64,000 nt of DNA from positions 18,073,799 through 18,137,798 of the forward strand of contig CM054144.1 of NCBI GenBank assembly GCA_028751875.1. Direction: 5' to 3'. Positions 63,801 to 64,000 of this stretch are shown piece by piece; position 1 is the stretch's first letter, and each line of letters opens with the position of its first letter. Made by a program: the position numbers and the translations under genes. The notes beneath the pieces were generated by a model. It saw only the letters and a list, made by a program, of their open reading frames with translations. It was not told the DNA's origin and made no database searches. This stretch comes from Rapana venosa. Taxonomy: Eukaryota; Mollusca; Gastropoda; Neogastropoda; Muricidae.

Positions 63801-64000
63801 GAAGTTCACCAGTGACGGCTCCGTCAACGGCTGGGGGTGGCTGTTCACCATCCATCCCATCATGCCTTCTGCCGCCCCCTTGGACGTGCTGTCAGACCGC
63901 ACCATCCTGTCCCGGCCCTCCATCGACCTGGTGACCTGCCTTCTGGACTTCAAGCTGGAGAACATGATGAACACCGGCATCGTGCCCAGGATGGCAGCCT
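12266..64000 (+). CDS. HERC2: HERC2 giant E3 ubiquitin ligase, 62 exons, partial at both ends
   Basis: Spliced coding region of HERC2, a very large ubiquitin ligase that in vertebrates acts in DNA-damage signalling and protein turnover. Visible domains in translated order (residues counted from the first visible exon): RLD1 about 415-733, cytochrome-b5-like about 1,180-1,264, MIB/HERC2 about 1,895-2,016, SH3-like about 2,251-2,321, UBA-like about 2,575-2,620, CPH about 2,652-2,750, ZZ about 2,823-2,869, DOC1/APC10 about 2,869-3,046, RLD2 about 3,047-3,474, then the conserved region before RLD3. Domain order and almost every exon align with remembered human HERC2. The first roughly 85 residues, RLD3 and HECT are outside the window. 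All introns are GT-AG and phases are consistent throughout, provided seven apparent single-base deletions in exons 29, 35 (three), 40, 59 and 60 are allowed. Intact splice sites and conserved residues argue for a functional gene with assembly errors, not a pseudogene. Confidence 0.95.
12680..12899 (+). CDS. HERC2: HERC2 exon 2
   Basis: Joins exon 1 at a D codon. Encodes [12 protein letters not shown], nearly identical to human HERC2, then a basic stretch ([10 protein letters not shown]). Ends in phase 2. Confidence 0.93.
12900..13768. other. Intron 2, no element recognised
   Basis: AT-rich with short poly-A stretches. No repeat family identified. Confidence 0.7.
13769..14032 (+). CDS. HERC2: HERC2 exon 3
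   Basis: Encodes [15 protein letters not shown] and [20 protein letters not shown], among the most conserved N-terminal HERC2 stretches. Acceptor ttttgacag, donor gg|gtgagt. Confidence 0.96.
14081..14142. repeat. (GT)n microsatellite in intron 3
   Basis: About 30 uninterrupted GT units starting 50 bp after the exon 3 donor. Confidence 0.95.
14605..14845 (-). mobile_element. tRNA-derived SINE, family 1, minus strand
   Basis: Reverse complement carries a box-A-like head (14,800-14,845), the box-B-like gggttcgattcccag (around 14,790) and the core gatgagactataaa. The 3' half is degraded. Confidence 0.65.
14939..15097 (+). CDS. HERC2: HERC2 exon 4
   Basis: Encodes [19 protein letters not shown], matching human DQHLALAILLELAVQRGTL. 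Acceptor cctgctgcag, donor acag|gtcagt. Ends in phase 2. Confidence 0.94.
15158..15210 (-). repeat. Short dispersed repeat, related to 63,437
   Basis: gtcaaaatttatttccagat and ttgaataagcaatacat are shared with 63,437-63,510. Probably the 3' end of a LINE with a gactttgac-type tail on the minus strand. Confidence 0.45.
15447..15576 (+). CDS. HERC2: HERC2 exon 5
   Basis: Encodes [16 protein letters not shown], matching human APLLPLLQRFQSI, flanked by a divergent loop. Ends in phase 0 before gtcagt. Confidence 0.92.
15717..15803. repeat. (CA)n microsatellite in intron 5
   Basis: CA run with minor interruptions. Confidence 0.9.
16056..16211 (+). CDS. HERC2: HERC2 exon 6
   Basis: Encodes [19 protein letters not shown] and [17 protein letters not shown], equivalent to human FLRYLTLPQDNELAIDLRQ. 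Phase 0 at both ends. Confidence 0.95.
16212..16973. other. Intron 6, no element recognised
   Basis: Unique-looking sequence, becoming CAAA-rich near 16,815-16,950. Confidence 0.6.
16974..17177 (+). CDS. HERC2: HERC2 exon 7: start of RLD1
   Basis: Encodes [10 protein letters not shown] and [16 protein letters not shown], the first blade strand of the RCC1-like domain 1 (human ACAEKRFLILSRNGRVY). Phase 0. Confidence 0.94.
17178..17757. other. Intron 7, no element recognised
   Basis: AT-rich and non-repetitive as far as can be seen. Confidence 0.6.
17758..17909 (+). CDS. HERC2: HERC2 exon 8: RLD1 repeat
   Basis: Encodes [19 protein letters not shown] and [17 protein letters not shown], a classic RCC1 repeat. 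Donor at|gtgggt; the I codon is completed by exon 9. Confidence 0.95.
17910..18896. other. Intron 8 with CA tracts and a dispersed repeat
   Basis: Holds short CA runs near 18,056-18,072 and 18,275-18,290, and the dispersed repeat at 18,690-18,785. Confidence 0.6.
18690..18785 (+). repeat. Unclassified dispersed repeat, copy
   Basis: Carries gggcaaaaccggttgc, aaaatctcaccattggtgaa and gctgaggaa, matching the cores at 4,655, 9,945 and 40,135. Confidence 0.5.
18897..19159 (+). CDS. HERC2: HERC2 exon 9: RLD1 repeats
   Basis: Encodes [34 protein letters not shown] and [15 protein letters not shown]. Very close to human RLD1. Confidence 0.97.
19299..19319. repeat. G homopolymer run in intron 9
   Basis: About 20 Gs just after a GT stretch, beside a T/A-rich sequence. 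Confidence 0.8.
19734..19905 (+). CDS. HERC2: HERC2 exon 10: RLD1 repeat
   Basis: Encodes [28 protein letters not shown] and [18 protein letters not shown]. The terminal W codon is split with exon 11. Confidence 0.97.
20398..20671 (+). CDS. HERC2: HERC2 exon 11: end of RLD1
   Basis: Encodes [17 protein letters not shown] and [19 protein letters not shown], then [12 protein letters not shown]. This closes the seven-bladed propeller. Phase 0 at the donor cag|gtaaga. Confidence 0.96.
20880..20972. repeat. (CA)n microsatellite in intron 11
   Basis: Several CA runs separated by CATA and CAA interruptions. Confidence 0.85.
21075..21150 (+). repeat. Unclassified dispersed repeat, degraded copy
   Basis: ccctgaagtcaacatactg and tttgcaaaatccacc loosely match the family at 4,655 and 9,945. 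Confidence 0.3.
21406..21546 (+). repeat. Tandem array ending in the exon 12 acceptor
   Basis: Three units of about 49 bp, each with ctgcagtctga, acattctgacaac or a variant, and ttccttgcag|ac. AG dinucleotides lie at 21,448, 21,497 and 21,546, spaced exactly 49. The last is the exon 12 acceptor. Confidence 0.85.
21547..21747 (+). CDS. HERC2: HERC2 exon 12
   Basis: Encodes [18 protein letters not shown] and [20 protein letters not shown], matching human PFVVDICSMTFEQLDLLL and PPPQEKECVAVATLNLLRLQ. Phase 0 at both ends. Confidence 0.96.
21790..21917. repeat. (GT)n microsatellites in intron 12
   Basis: Two GT runs (21,790-21,850 and 21,892-21,917). A (CA) run follows in the same intron, so the transcript can pair with itself. 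Confidence 0.95.
21980..22040. repeat. (CA)n microsatellite in intron 12
   Basis: About 30 CA units, inverted relative to the GT run at 21,790. Confidence 0.95.
22104..22332 (+). CDS. HERC2: HERC2 exon 13
   Basis: Encodes [25 protein letters not shown] and [16 protein letters not shown]; human has [15 protein letters not shown]. Donor g|gtgagt. Confidence 0.96.
22686..22828 (+). CDS. HERC2: HERC2 exon 14
   Basis: Encodes [18 protein letters not shown] (human [18 protein letters not shown]), then a charged helix ending KELEEKK. Confidence 0.95.
22829..23305. other. Intron 14, no element recognised
   Basis: T-rich unique sequence. Confidence 0.6.
23306..23484 (+). CDS. HERC2: HERC2 exon 15
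   Basis: An acidic, poorly conserved stretch, then [12 protein letters not shown] matching human [12 protein letters not shown]. Ends in phase 2. Confidence 0.9.
23485..24112. other. Intron 15, no element recognised
   Basis: Unique-looking sequence with a short GA run at 23,906-23,920. Confidence 0.6.
24113..24336 (+). CDS. HERC2: HERC2 exon 16
   Basis: Encodes [16 protein letters not shown], matching human LDLLLRFQRLLISKLY, followed by a variable acidic tail. Confidence 0.92.
24337..24902. other. Intron 16, no element recognised
   Basis: AT-rich unique sequence with an ATC run near 24,835-24,848. Confidence 0.6.
24903..25058 (+). CDS. HERC2: HERC2 exon 17
   Basis: Encodes [17 protein letters not shown] and [16 protein letters not shown], equivalent to human LLKKYTALLCTHIGDILP. 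Phase 1 at both ends. Confidence 0.92.
25206..25400. repeat. (CT)n / (CTGT)n microsatellite in intron 17
   Basis: A long CT run to 25,296, then mixed CT and CTGT units. Provides a very long pyrimidine tract before the exon 18 acceptor at 25,438. Confidence 0.95.
25439..25624 (+). CDS. HERC2: HERC2 exon 18
   Basis: Encodes [18 protein letters not shown] and AWPGV, matching human [18 protein letters not shown] and AWPGI. Donor gga|gtgagt; the last seven exon bases are copied in the downstream array. Confidence 0.96.
25618..26178 (+). repeat. 47-bp minisatellite carrying copies of the exon 18 donor
   Basis: About twelve units with a period of about 47. Each begins gtctggagtgagttag, or a close variant, and continues acatttct..cattttcatg. 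The first unit is the real exon 18/intron 18 junction; ten of the eleven later units keep the ggagtgag donor. Unit 11 has cctgag instead. Confidence 0.95.
26541..26723 (+). CDS. HERC2: HERC2 exon 19: cytochrome-b5-like domain, first part
   Basis: Encodes [19 protein letters not shown], the start of the cytochrome-b5 fold (human NHNKDGGFWTVIDGKVYDI). The HPGG heme-ligand motif is absent: APCG stands in its place. Confidence 0.96.
26724..27235. other. Intron 19, no element recognised
   Basis: T-rich unique sequence with a short CTGTCT tract near 27,145-27,180. Confidence 0.6.
27236..27327 (+). CDS. HERC2: HERC2 exon 20: cytochrome-b5-like domain, second part
   Basis: Encodes [20 protein letters not shown]. 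This corresponds to the second heme-ligand loop of cytochrome b5 and keeps a histidine pair that I recall as absent in human HERC2. Confidence 0.92.
27733..27991 (+). CDS. HERC2: HERC2 exon 21
   Basis: Encodes [20 protein letters not shown] and [10 protein letters not shown], matching human SSPLIDTERNLGLLLGLHAS and IFSGGLQTSQ. Confidence 0.96.
27992..28471. other. Intron 21, short GT run only
   Basis: GT run at 28,005-28,031; otherwise unique AT-rich sequence. Confidence 0.6.
28472..28712 (+). CDS. HERC2: HERC2 exon 22
   Basis: Encodes [19 protein letters not shown] and HPVEEVG, matching human FLQAIADNNIQDHNVKDFL and HPVEEVG. Ends in phase 2 before gtaagc. Confidence 0.94.
28713..29426. other. 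First part of intron 22, no element recognised
   Basis: Short GT run at 28,772-28,790 and a 25-bp duplicated attcctcctgaca block at 29,189-29,229. Confidence 0.6.
29427..29694 (+). repeat. 58-bp minisatellite of exon 23 acceptors
   Basis: Four decoy acceptors end at 29,459, 29,517, 29,575 and 29,633; the real one ends at 29,694. Spacing is 58, 58, 58 and 61. Each AG is followed by gttactgatggcggtg or a one-base variant, identical to the first 16 bases of exon 23. Confidence 0.95.
29695..29854 (+). CDS. HERC2: HERC2 exon 23
   Basis: Encodes [19 protein letters not shown] (human LLLCCLLKHEDLGHVALSL), then [20 protein letters not shown]. Its 5' edge is the source of the upstream array. Confidence 0.96.
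29855..30547. other. Intron 23, no element recognised
   Basis: A-rich unique sequence. Confidence 0.6.
30548..30743 (+). CDS. HERC2: HERC2 exon 24
   Basis: Encodes [17 protein letters not shown] and [13 protein letters not shown], then [18 protein letters not shown]. Near-identical to human HERC2. Confidence 0.96.
30744..31203. other. Intron 24, no element recognised
   Basis: AT-rich with a T/A run near 31,003-31,025. Confidence 0.6.
31204..31562 (+). CDS. HERC2: HERC2 exon 25: divergent acidic linker
   Basis: The frame is open and joined in phase, but only the acidic DVDDDK start recalls human HERC2. The rest is rich in E, D, G, S and A (for example [19 protein letters not shown]) and looks disordered. 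The largest low-conservation insert in the window. Confidence 0.85.
31690..31762. repeat. (CA)n microsatellite in intron 25
   Basis: CA runs with CATA and CTCA interruptions. Confidence 0.8.
31955..32131 (+). CDS. HERC2: HERC2 exon 26
   Basis: Encodes [16 protein letters not shown] and [14 protein letters not shown], equivalent to human GVHKYKWLKQNVQGLY and PVDVEKMRKCLLKQ. The acceptor gttgataccag has a weak pyrimidine tract. Confidence 0.9.
32132..32728. other. Intron 26, short GT run only
   Basis: GT-rich stretch at 32,132-32,218; otherwise unique. Confidence 0.6.
32729..32865 (+). CDS. HERC2: HERC2 exon 27
   Basis: Encodes [17 protein letters not shown] and ILCGWQGII, matching human AEVRLEGIDTILKLA and MFCGWQRLI. 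Confidence 0.94.
32866..33357. other. Intron 27, no element recognised
   Basis: Includes a cryptic-looking acceptor near 33,251 that would give a stop five codons later. Confidence 0.55.
33358..33568 (+). CDS. HERC2: HERC2 exon 28
   Basis: Encodes [20 protein letters not shown] and [18 protein letters not shown], matching human VDLIPPFNRMLLEVTFGKLY. Phase 0 at the donor. Confidence 0.95.
33645..34020 (+). repeat. Degenerate tandem array (about 60 bp unit) before exon 29
   Basis: About six diverged units with aacttcttccctattatgtg and gagactacattt variants, ending within about 20 bp of the exon 29 acceptor at 34,036. Confidence 0.7.
34037..34183 (+). CDS. HERC2: HERC2 exon 29, one-base deletion
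   Basis: Encodes [20 protein letters not shown] and [10 protein letters not shown], then hits tga as written. Adding one base near 34,149 (ctgtggcg where ctggtggcg is expected) gives [12 protein letters not shown], as in human MLALTQTALRLIG. It also restores the phase needed by exon 30. Confidence 0.92.
34202..34275. repeat. (GT)n microsatellite in intron 29
   Basis: GT runs with short interruptions, about 20 bp after the exon 29 donor. Confidence 0.85.
34337..34679 (-). mobile_element. tRNA-derived SINE, family 1, most complete copy
   Basis: Minus strand. Head gggatagcctagtggttaga (box A) near 34,650-34,679; cgggttcgattcccgttc (box B) near 34,612-34,630; core gatgagactataaaccgagg near 34,525-34,545; tail ccattatccttgatataaaa near 34,340-34,360. 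About 343 bp. Confidence 0.8.
34912..35087 (+). CDS. HERC2: HERC2 exon 30: start of MIB/HERC2 domain
   Basis: Encodes [16 protein letters not shown] and [11 protein letters not shown], identical in the core to human [13 protein letters not shown] and [11 protein letters not shown]. Phase 0. Confidence 0.97.
35345..35558 (+). repeat. Purine-rich duplication ending at the exon 31 acceptor
   Basis: Two diverged copies of about 105 bp, starting ttgaagaagtaa at about 35,369 and 35,478. The second ends aatgtggatcag, the exon 31 acceptor, leaving no clear polypyrimidine tract. Confidence 0.55.
35559..35751 (+). CDS. HERC2: HERC2 exon 31: MIB/HERC2 domain
   Basis: Encodes [19 protein letters not shown] and [15 protein letters not shown], essentially identical to human. 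An acidic tail [10 protein letters not shown] follows. Both splice sites are weak: purine-rich acceptor and donor g|gttggt. Confidence 0.97.
36111..36290 (+). CDS. HERC2: HERC2 exon 32
   Basis: Encodes [17 protein letters not shown] and [17 protein letters not shown], equivalent to human INLLQTLCLSAGVHAEI. Phase 1 at both ends. Confidence 0.92.
36291..37082. other. Intron 32, no element recognised
   Basis: Unique AT-rich sequence with G-rich patches near 36,380-36,500. Confidence 0.6.
37083..37273 (+). CDS. HERC2: HERC2 exon 33
   Basis: Encodes [15 protein letters not shown] and [14 protein letters not shown], matching human [15 protein letters not shown] and PQWITLLMKVVEG. Confidence 0.95.
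37274..38116. other. Intron 33 with degenerate pentamer stretch
   Basis: Mostly unique. 37,915-38,035 is rich in gcaatg, acaac and cagca motifs resembling the degenerate array at 46,130-46,460. Confidence 0.5.
38117..38267 (+). CDS. HERC2: HERC2 exon 34
   Basis: Encodes [16 protein letters not shown] and [16 protein letters not shown], matching human LLQAVLPSWDKTERAR and LFDFLGSLLTTCSSDV. Confidence 0.94.
38268..38904. other. Intron 34, no element recognised
   Basis: Unique-looking sequence. Confidence 0.6.
38905..39086 (+). CDS. HERC2: HERC2 exon 35, three one-base deletions
   Basis: As written, the entering frame meets tga at 38,940. Single missing bases near 38,937, 38,967 and 39,019 move the frame stepwise and bring it back. 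They join segments [23 protein letters not shown] and [20 protein letters not shown], which follow human STLAEEVVALLRTLHSL and INKYINSQLRSI. Confidence 0.85.
39312..39590 (+). mobile_element. tRNA-derived SINE, family 2
   Basis: The head ggcaccgtggtcgagtggtt resembles a tRNA-Leu/Ser box A, and the body ends gctctatgggcctt, tggctcgaa. It differs from family 1. A diverged partial relative follows directly at about 39,605-39,800. Confidence 0.55.
39605..39800 (+). mobile_element. Partial diverged copy of SINE family 2
   Basis: Shares agtgaccaaggt, gattggtgtgtgcc and the aatttttcaggtagtctgta segment with 39,340-39,440. Confidence 0.45.
39888..40070 (-). mobile_element. tRNA-derived SINE, family 1, 3'-truncated
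   Basis: Minus-strand copy with the core ggtttatagtctcatcc (reverse complement of the family core) and a degraded box-B/box-A region ending near 40,068. Confidence 0.6.
40135..40235 (+). repeat. Unclassified dispersed repeat, copy
   Basis: atgggcaaaaacggttgcg, acacaaaatctcac and cagaggaag match the family core. Confidence 0.5.
40375..40587 (+). CDS. HERC2: HERC2 exon 36: SH3-like module
   Basis: Encodes [20 protein letters not shown] and [15 protein letters not shown] (human VLAVIGGIDGRLRLGGQ and TVTRITPKGKITVQF). Small beta-barrel module. Phase 0. Confidence 0.96.
40930..41008. repeat. (CA)n microsatellite in intron 36
   Basis: CA runs with CGCATA interruptions, about 45 bp before the exon 37 acceptor. 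Confidence 0.85.
41054..41225 (+). CDS. HERC2: HERC2 exon 37
   Basis: Encodes [16 protein letters not shown], matching human FTEPMLSVWAQLVNLA. The remainder is divergent. Ends in phase 1. Confidence 0.9.
41758..41976 (+). mobile_element. tRNA-derived SINE, family 1, 5'-truncated
   Basis: Starts at the core gatgagactataaaccaagg and runs through gtgtgccggtgggaacagat to the tail ccattatccttgaaataaaa. Confidence 0.75.
42075..42870 (+). repeat. Minisatellite of exon 38 acceptors with CA runs
   Basis: Units of about 73-97 bp: cccccattaatgtattgc, aaatcatccctcaacctatc, atgtaa, a CA run, then tccttcctgtcccacag. Eight decoy acceptors end at about 42,154, 42,251, 42,326, 42,400, 42,475, 42,548, 42,621 and 42,700; the real one ends at 42,870 after a long CA run. 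Confidence 0.95.
42871..43187 (+). CDS. HERC2: HERC2 exon 38
   Basis: Opens [20 protein letters not shown] and ends [19 protein letters not shown] (human LLQQLLASATQPSPVKAIF). The first bases, cccccat, are copied in the upstream array. Phase 0 at the donor. Confidence 0.95.
43195..43560 (+). repeat. 20-bp array of donor-like units after exon 38
   Basis: About 17 units of gtgtaagtgtgttgtgttgt or gtgtaagcg variants, starting about 8 bp after the exon 38 donor. Many units contain gtaagtg, a strong 5' splice-site match. Confidence 0.9.
43755..43774. repeat. G homopolymer run
   Basis: About 18 Gs in intron 38. Confidence 0.85.
43965..44269 (+). repeat. 27-bp minisatellite ending at the exon 39 acceptor
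   Basis: About eleven diverged units of tatcacctgtggatgtttat with cattata. The last, tcacgtgtggacgtttcag, is the exon 39 acceptor. Confidence 0.85.
44270..44594 (+). CDS. HERC2: HERC2 exon 39: UBA-like segment
   Basis: Encodes [16 protein letters not shown], a variable Ser/Ala/Pro linker, then [19 protein letters not shown], a UBA-type helix pair (human QLMEMGFSRRNIEFALKSL). Phase 1 at the donor. Confidence 0.95.
44841..44880. repeat. (CT)n microsatellite in intron 39
   Basis: CT run about 50 bp before the exon 40 acceptor. Confidence 0.85.
44930..45104 (+). CDS. HERC2: HERC2 exon 40, one-base deletion
   Basis: Encodes [13 protein letters not shown] (UBA third helix; human VEALVGWLLDH), then [13 protein letters not shown]. 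One base is missing near 45,052-45,056. With it, the exon continues [11 protein letters not shown], as expected from the acidic human segment, and phase 0 is restored for exon 41. Confidence 0.9.
45178..45190. repeat. G homopolymer run
   Basis: About 12 Gs in intron 40. Confidence 0.7.
45350..45726 (+). repeat. 175-bp tandem duplication ending at the exon 41 acceptor
   Basis: Two copies (about 45,350-45,525 and 45,526-45,726) sharing agccttagttgcaagcaatt, aatacagtatttaacaaact and gacctgtcactgtgggtt. Only the second continues into gtgcggcag, the acceptor. Confidence 0.9.
45727..45903 (+). CDS. HERC2: HERC2 exon 41: CPH domain, first part
   Basis: Encodes [19 protein letters not shown] and [16 protein letters not shown], then EGDIGKVIK. 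The CPH domain binds p53 in human HERC2 (family knowledge). Phase 0 at both ends. Confidence 0.97.
45904..46528. other. Intron 41 with degenerate GCAAT-type array
   Basis: 46,130-46,460 is a low-order array of gcaat, tacaa and acaac pentamers (tgcaatgcaatacaatac and similar). The rest is unremarkable. Confidence 0.55.
46529..46646 (+). CDS. HERC2: HERC2 exon 42: CPH domain, second part
   Basis: Encodes [16 protein letters not shown] and [12 protein letters not shown], nearly identical to human [16 protein letters not shown] and [12 protein letters not shown]. Confidence 0.97.
46647..46989. other. Intron 42, no element recognised
   Basis: Short G-run at 46,763-46,771 and short CA tracts at 46,880-46,900. 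Confidence 0.6.
46990..47100 (+). CDS. HERC2: HERC2 exon 43
   Basis: Encodes [20 protein letters not shown] (human DKVRVKASVTTPKYKWGSVT), a second beta-barrel module upstream of the ZZ finger. Confidence 0.96.
47101..47732. other. Intron 43, no element recognised
   Basis: Unique sequence with scattered GT. Confidence 0.6.
47733..47841 (+). CDS. HERC2: HERC2 exon 44
   Basis: Encodes [20 protein letters not shown] (human VDFPQQSHWTGLLSEMELVP). The T codon is split with exon 45. Confidence 0.96.
47842..48628. other. Intron 44, no element recognised
   Basis: Short GT run at 48,381-48,397; otherwise unique. Confidence 0.6.
48629..48765 (+). CDS. HERC2: HERC2 exon 45: ZZ zinc finger
   Basis: Cysteine/histidine pattern [24 protein letters not shown]: two CxxC pairs, a third CxxC and the HxHxF-like end expected of a ZZ finger coordinating two zincs. 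Human: CDGC, FKCRNCDDFDFCETC. Nearly the whole domain lies in this exon. Confidence 0.97.
49025..49262 (+). mobile_element. LINE ORF2 C-terminal fragment
   Basis: Encodes [19 protein letters not shown] then [13 protein letters not shown]. This is the typical jockey/CR1-like ORF2 ending (LP.G.RYR.P..RT.R.KNSFIP). It is 5'-truncated, and a GA run follows immediately. Confidence 0.65.
49270..49314. repeat. (GA)n microsatellite
   Basis: About 22 GA units, directly at the LINE 3' end. Confidence 0.95.
49345..49555 (+). repeat. Tandem duplication of about 115 bp in intron 45
   Basis: Copies share ttcaat.tctaatagaat-type sequence, gtattaa.tt.a.tgatatt and catgttata; the spacer holds a T run. Confidence 0.65.
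49556..49850 (+). mobile_element. Possible LINE 3' UTR
   Basis: Ends gagataataaagctttt, a polyA-signal-like ending after ggcgagtaacccgccgg. No coding remnant; assignment is uncertain. Confidence 0.3.
50000..50190 (+). CDS. HERC2: HERC2 exon 46: DOC1/APC10 domain, first part
   Basis: Encodes [15 protein letters not shown], then [19 protein letters not shown], matching human SRLIDGSEPCWQSSGSQGK. Phase 0 at the donor. Confidence 0.97.
50191..50606. other. Intron 46, no element recognised
   Basis: T-rich unique sequence. Confidence 0.6.
50607..50804 (+). CDS. HERC2: HERC2 exon 47: DOC1 domain, middle
   Basis: Encodes [18 protein letters not shown] and [19 protein letters not shown], as in human HWIRLEIFPDVLVHRLKM and DPADSSYMPSLVVVSGGNS. 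Confidence 0.97.
50826..50887. repeat. (GT)n microsatellite in intron 47
   Basis: GT run beginning about 20 bp after the exon 47 donor. Confidence 0.95.
51080..51810. other. Intron 47 interior, no element recognised
   Basis: Unique-looking sequence. The ggcgtt..tgggcg patches near 51,660-51,725 are locally G/T-rich. Confidence 0.5.
51811..51856. repeat. (TC)n microsatellite
   Basis: About 22 TC units in intron 47. Confidence 0.95.
52178..52321 (+). CDS. HERC2: HERC2 exon 48: DOC1 domain, end
   Basis: Encodes [17 protein letters not shown] and YLASDK, as in human [17 protein letters not shown] and FLASDN. Phase 0. Confidence 0.97.
52322..53004. other. Intron 48, no element recognised
   Basis: Unique AT-rich sequence. 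Confidence 0.6.
53005..53166 (+). CDS. HERC2: HERC2 exon 49: start of RLD2
   Basis: A charged linker, then [19 protein letters not shown] (human [19 protein letters not shown]). The donor aag|gttcga is non-consensus. Confidence 0.96.
53167..53691. other. Intron 49, no element recognised
   Basis: AT-rich unique sequence. Confidence 0.6.
53692..53773 (+). CDS. HERC2: HERC2 exon 50: RLD2
   Basis: Encodes [18 protein letters not shown] (human [18 protein letters not shown]). Phase 0 in, phase 1 out. Confidence 0.95.
53774..54177. other. Intron 50, no element recognised
   Basis: Unique sequence with a short GT run before the acceptor at 54,177. Confidence 0.6.
54178..54321 (+). CDS. HERC2: HERC2 exon 51: RLD2
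   Basis: Encodes [19 protein letters not shown] and VIKKVAVHS, nearly identical to human. The following intron contains the antisense LINE. Confidence 0.97.
54345..56310 (-). mobile_element. Antisense non-LTR retrotransposon (LINE) with reverse transcriptase
   Basis: Minus strand. About 56,300-55,588 encodes RT motifs: [38 protein letters not shown] and the catalytic FADDTT. A tag stop at 55,585-55,587 interrupts the frame; coding continues with [19 protein letters not shown], then shifts frame before [15 protein letters not shown], ending near 55,152. The 3' UTR runs to a ctcgaa-repeat tail at 54,350-54,390. 5'-truncated at a (GA)-rich run near 56,310, so inactive. Jockey/CR1-like; clade not resolved. 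Confidence 0.88.
54550..54569. repeat. C homopolymer run
   Basis: About 19 Cs inside an A/C-rich low-complexity region of the LINE 3' UTR. Confidence 0.85.
56508..56598 (+). CDS. HERC2: HERC2 exon 52: RLD2
   Basis: Encodes [13 protein letters not shown] and [17 protein letters not shown] (human [17 protein letters not shown]). The M codon is split with exon 53. Confidence 0.97.
56599..57228. other. Intron 52, no element recognised
   Basis: AT-rich unique sequence. Confidence 0.6.
57229..57406 (+). CDS. HERC2: HERC2 exon 53: RLD2
   Basis: Encodes [18 protein letters not shown] and [20 protein letters not shown], matching human RLD2 almost residue for residue. Confidence 0.98.
57720..57810. 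repeat. CT-rich low-complexity tract in intron 53
   Basis: Mixed CT, CTGT and CCCT units. Confidence 0.75.
57877..58102 (+). mobile_element. tRNA-derived SINE, family 1, 5'-truncated
   Basis: Core gatgagactataaaccgagg, then gtgtgccggtgggaacagat, tail ccattatcctcgatataaaa and an (AAAT)n end. Closest relative in the window is 41,758-41,976. Confidence 0.8.
58191..58444 (+). CDS. HERC2: HERC2 exon 54: RLD2
   Basis: Encodes [37 protein letters not shown] and [20 protein letters not shown]. Near-identical to human. Split W codon at the donor. Confidence 0.98.
58695..58828 (+). repeat. 57-bp tandem repeat upstream of exon 55
   Basis: Two and a half units of gacatttatcacacttacaa, cagaagaaatgttt, aatgtgaaatga, ending 50 bp before the exon 55 acceptor. 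Confidence 0.85.
58878..59022 (+). CDS. HERC2: HERC2 exon 55: RLD2
   Basis: Encodes [17 protein letters not shown] and [19 protein letters not shown] (human [19 protein letters not shown]). Confidence 0.98.
59023..59779. other. Intron 55, simple sequence only
   Basis: CA run at 59,543-59,559 followed by CT-rich sequence to about 59,605; otherwise unique. Confidence 0.6.
59780..60005 (+). CDS. HERC2: HERC2 exon 56: end of RLD2
   Basis: Encodes [32 protein letters not shown] and [10 protein letters not shown], as in human [14 protein letters not shown] and RDPLGASYLG. Confidence 0.98.
60006..60485. other. Intron 56, G- and GT-rich low complexity
   Basis: gggtgggg-type sequence at 60,030-60,125 and GT runs at 60,150-60,225. 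Confidence 0.6.
60486..60663 (+). CDS. HERC2: HERC2 exon 57
   Basis: Variable start, then [13 protein letters not shown] and [11 protein letters not shown] (human RPSLAKILLSLDG and ILTALQIMYAR). Ends in phase 2. Confidence 0.96.
60664..61128. other. Intron 57, CA microsatellite
   Basis: Short duplicated catgactcgcatatactatg-like block at 60,868-60,908 and CA/CG-CA tract at 61,028-61,092. Confidence 0.6.
61129..61339 (+). CDS. HERC2: HERC2 exon 58
   Basis: Encodes [17 protein letters not shown] (human AVVGALMPAAMIAPV), then an Ala/Met/Pro-rich segment. Phase 0 at the donor. Confidence 0.92.
61340..61702. other. Intron 58, no element recognised
   Basis: GT-rich stretch at 61,376-61,440; otherwise unique. 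Confidence 0.6.
61703..61992 (+). CDS. HERC2: HERC2 exon 59, one-base deletion
   Basis: Encodes [10 protein letters not shown] and [14 protein letters not shown]. As written, it then reaches tga after five codons. One missing G near 61,887 gives [10 protein letters not shown] and [14 protein letters not shown], matching human VVVDLLKLSV and RDVLSAVLSGMGTA. Phase then fits exon 60. Confidence 0.93.
61993..62586. other. Intron 59, no element recognised
   Basis: Unique sequence with a GT patch after the donor. Confidence 0.6.
62587..62739 (+). CDS. HERC2: HERC2 exon 60, one-base deletion
   Basis: Encodes [20 protein letters not shown] (human [20 protein letters not shown]). One C appears missing in the run at 62,687-62,691. 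With it, the end reads [13 protein letters not shown], as in human [13 protein letters not shown], and the exon ends in phase 1 as exon 61 needs. Confidence 0.93.
62740..63145. other. Intron 60, no element recognised
   Basis: Unique sequence. Confidence 0.6.
63146..63253 (+). CDS. HERC2: HERC2 exon 61
   Basis: Encodes [19 protein letters not shown] (human [19 protein letters not shown]). Phase 1 at both ends. Confidence 0.97.
63437..63601 (-). repeat. Dispersed repeat, likely LINE 3' end
   Basis: gtcaaagtcaaaagtc (complement of a gactttgac tail), then ttatttccagatgg and ttgaataagcaatgcat, shared with 15,158-15,210. Confidence 0.45.
63743..64000 (+). CDS. HERC2: HERC2 exon 62, runs off the window
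   Basis: Encodes [22 protein letters not shown] and [13 protein letters not shown] (human [35 protein letters not shown]). Continues beyond 64,000. Confidence 0.97.

Noticed and set aside
12266..64000. HERC2 pseudogene interpretation
   Set aside because: Sixty-two exons keep GT-AG junctions and conserved residues; the only faults are single-base homopolymer shortenings in a way typical of sequencing error.
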